This document shows positions 5,527 to 6,517 of a DNA stretch of 6,517 nt, piece after piece. Both the position numbers and the translations under genes were made by a program. Position 1 is the first letter of the stretch; every line of letters begins with the position of its first letter. The stretch is from NCBI GenBank assembly GCA_947374505.1, contig CANCCE010000155.1:1-6517 (forward strand), read 5' to 3'. Origin of the DNA: Comamonadaceae bacterium. Its GTDB lineage: Bacteria > Pseudomonadota > Gammaproteobacteria > Burkholderiales > Burkholderiaceae_C. The notes beneath the pieces were generated by a model, which worked only from the letters and a program-made list of their open reading frames with translations, did no database searches and was not told the DNA's origin.

Positions 5527-6120
5527 ATGAAAAAAGTTCTGATCGCAGCTGCCGTAGCAGCTTCATGCATCGCACCTCAGGCGTTTGCACAAACCAATGG
5601 CGCCAGTGGATTCACCGGCTTCAGTGCTGCCGCCAACGCCAATGCGTCCACATCTTCAACTGAAGTGCGCAGCGGCAACGGCTACGCAGACATGGGCAAA
5701 AGCTCACAAGACGTGAGCTTGCAAGCCGCTTATGGCTTCGCCATGGGCAACAACTATGTTCTGGGCCTAGGTGCTACCTATGGACTGGGTGACTTGAAAT
5801 ATGGTTCATCTAGTGTCGGCGCTGGCAACTTGAAAGGCAAAGACGCTTACTCCATCTACCTTGAGCCAGGCTATGCCATCAGCAATTCGACACTGGTCTA
5901 TGGAAAGCTCGCCTACCTGAGCATGAAGGGTGAAGTTCGGGGCGCCAGCGAAGACTTTAGCGGTGTTGGCTACGGCGTCGGCATTCGTCACAAGCTGAAC
6001 AAAAACCTGTTTCTCCAAGGTGAAATTACGCAGTCTGAGTACAGCGATGAAACCATGCTCAACACAACGTACAAGCCTTCTGGAACCACGGGAACAGTGG
6101 GTATCGGCTACCAGTTCTAA
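5527..6120 (+). CDS. Small outer-membrane beta-barrel protein
   Basis: The 197-residue product has a clear signal peptide (MKKVLIAAAVAASCIAPQAFA, cleavage after residue 21). The mature chain of about 176 residues is built of alternating hydrophobic and polar segments. Probable strands are near 28-37, 62-72, 76-86, 106-117, 121-132, 144-156, 160-171 and 187-197, which fits an eight-stranded barrel of the OmpA/OmpX/opacity type. It ends in GYQF, the terminal-Phe beta-signal recognised by the BAM complex. The first 60 mature residues are rich in Ala, Asn, Ser and Gly. There is no OmpA peptidoglycan-binding domain. The ATG at 5527 is chosen because the signal peptide and AGGAA site fit it; the longer frame from 5446 does not make a signal peptide. 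Codon use is more AT-rich than in the genes to the left. Its function (adhesion, stability, small-molecule passage) cannot be deduced. Confidence 0.85.
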   Translation: MKKVLIAAAVAASCIAPQAFAQTNGASGFTGFSAAANANASTSSTEVRSGNGYADMGKSSQDVSLQAAYGFAMGNNYVLGLGATYGLGDLKYGSSSVGAGNLKGKDAYSIYLEPGYAISNSTLVYGKLAYLSMKGEVRGASEDFSGVGYGVGIRHKLNKNLFLQGEITQSEYSDETMLNTTYKPSGTTGTVGIGYQF

Positions 6121-6134
6121 TCCAACTGTCAGCT

Positions 6135-6167
6135 CATGAAAAACCCGCTTCGGCGGGTTTTTTCATG
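6135..6167. terminator. Strong intrinsic terminator, bidirectional
   Basis: CCCGC-TTCG-GCGGG (6144-6157) makes a GC stem closed by a stable UUCG tetraloop. It is flanked by five A on the left (6139-6143) and six T on the right (6158-6163), and the pairing extends outward through CATG/CATG with one bulge. It lies 14 nt after the outer-membrane gene stop and, on the other strand, 14 nt after the stop of the right-edge gene. The A-run becomes a T-run on the minus strand, so it can terminate both convergent genes. Confidence 0.9.
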
Positions 6168-6181
6168 CCTCAAATGAACCC

Positions 6182-6517
6182 TCACCGAAGTGGCTGATTT
6201 TCCAAAACTGCAGGGAACCGGGTCTTGACCATCAAGGTCATCTGCTCAAACAGAGGCGGTACAAGGCGCAATGCCAATTGCAACTGGGTCTGTAGCAAAC
6301 GTTGCATGACGTCTAAGTCGCCTATGTCTTGGTTGTCGGCGACCTGCGGCTGCATGTCTTTCACCAATGCATCTGGCGAAGCGTCTTGTGGGCGTTCCAA
6401 TGCGCGCGCCAACACATCAAGTTGCCGCTGCAAGGTCTCAGCGGTGGCTAGCAAACCGACGTCGACGTGCCCGTTGACTAATTCATCGCGGTGCGCACCG
6501 ATAGCAGAAATGTAGTT
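6182..6517 (-). CDS. C-terminal fragment of a helical protein, possibly FUSC/YccS-type membrane protein
   Basis: The frame is open from the right edge to a TGA at 6184-6182 and gives 111 residues; the N-terminus lies beyond the window. It begins NYISAIGAHRDEL and is almost wholly predicted helix, with heptad-like Leu/Gln-rich stretches at about 22-43 (LLATAETLQRQLDVLARAL) and 67-97 (DLDVMQRLLQTQLQLALRLV). No membrane segment is visible in this part. A closing cytoplasmic helical region with an 'SA.GAHR' segment reminds me of YccS/FUSC-family efflux-type proteins, but that is recall of a pattern without a diagnostic motif. A TTG at 6454 could be read as a start for a 90-residue protein, but the coherent frame upstream of it argues for a longer gene. 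Confidence 0.6.
   Translation of the reverse strand, partial: NYISAIGAHRDELVNGHVDVGLLATAETLQRQLDVLARALERPQDASPDALVKDMQPQVADNQDIGDLDVMQRLLQTQLQLALRLVPPLFEQMTLMVKTRFPAVLENQPLR

Overview
The window looks like chromosomal DNA from a betaproteobacterium of the order Burkholderiales (Alcaligenaceae or Comamonadaceae type). The main reason is the pair of Bug/TctC periplasmic binding proteins that have no membrane transporter genes beside them, an expansion typical of that order. They sit next to amidohydrolase, PEP-mutase/isocitrate-lyase and nitroreductase genes. No phage, transposase, CRISPR array, tRNA or rRNA gene is visible. The genus cannot be told from the sequence alone.

Layout. Positions 1-120 hold the last 39 codons of a plus-strand gene, possibly MmgE/PrpD family. 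It is followed 40 nt later by a GC-rich Bug binding-protein gene (161-1144). A short reading frame begins on the stop codon of that gene (1144-1272) and may be the stump of a lost third gene. From 1256 to 4177 three minus-strand genes form a probable operon, read right to left: a Cys-containing isocitrate-lyase/PEP-mutase family lyase (4177-3221), a TIM-barrel amidohydrolase of the LigI/COG3618 type that overlaps it by 14 nt (3234-2323), and after an 86-nt gap a second Bug binding protein (2236-1256, GTG start). A 238-nt divergent control region separates this operon from an NfsA-like nitroreductase read on the plus strand (4416-5246).

After an AT-rich 280-nt spacer comes a small outer-membrane beta-barrel gene with a signal peptide (5527-6120). 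It ends in a strong UUCG-loop terminator that can also serve the convergent gene at the right edge, a 111-codon C-terminal fragment (6182-6517) of a helical protein that may be FUSC/YccS-like.

How the parts may work together (inference): the minus-strand genes look like a small catabolic unit. A periplasmic Bug protein would capture a carboxylated compound, the amidohydrolase would open a lactone or similar ring, and the lyase would cleave the resulting branched malate-like acid to pyruvate or another keto acid plus a second acid. The left-hand unit (possible MmgE/PrpD dehydratase plus Bug protein) would be a second, separately acquired module of similar character. The right third (outer-membrane barrel and the edge gene) looks like ordinary chromosome of lower GC. 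Each protein belongs to a known family. The novelty, if any, lies in the substrate of the lyase-amidohydrolase-Bug operon, which the sequence does not reveal.
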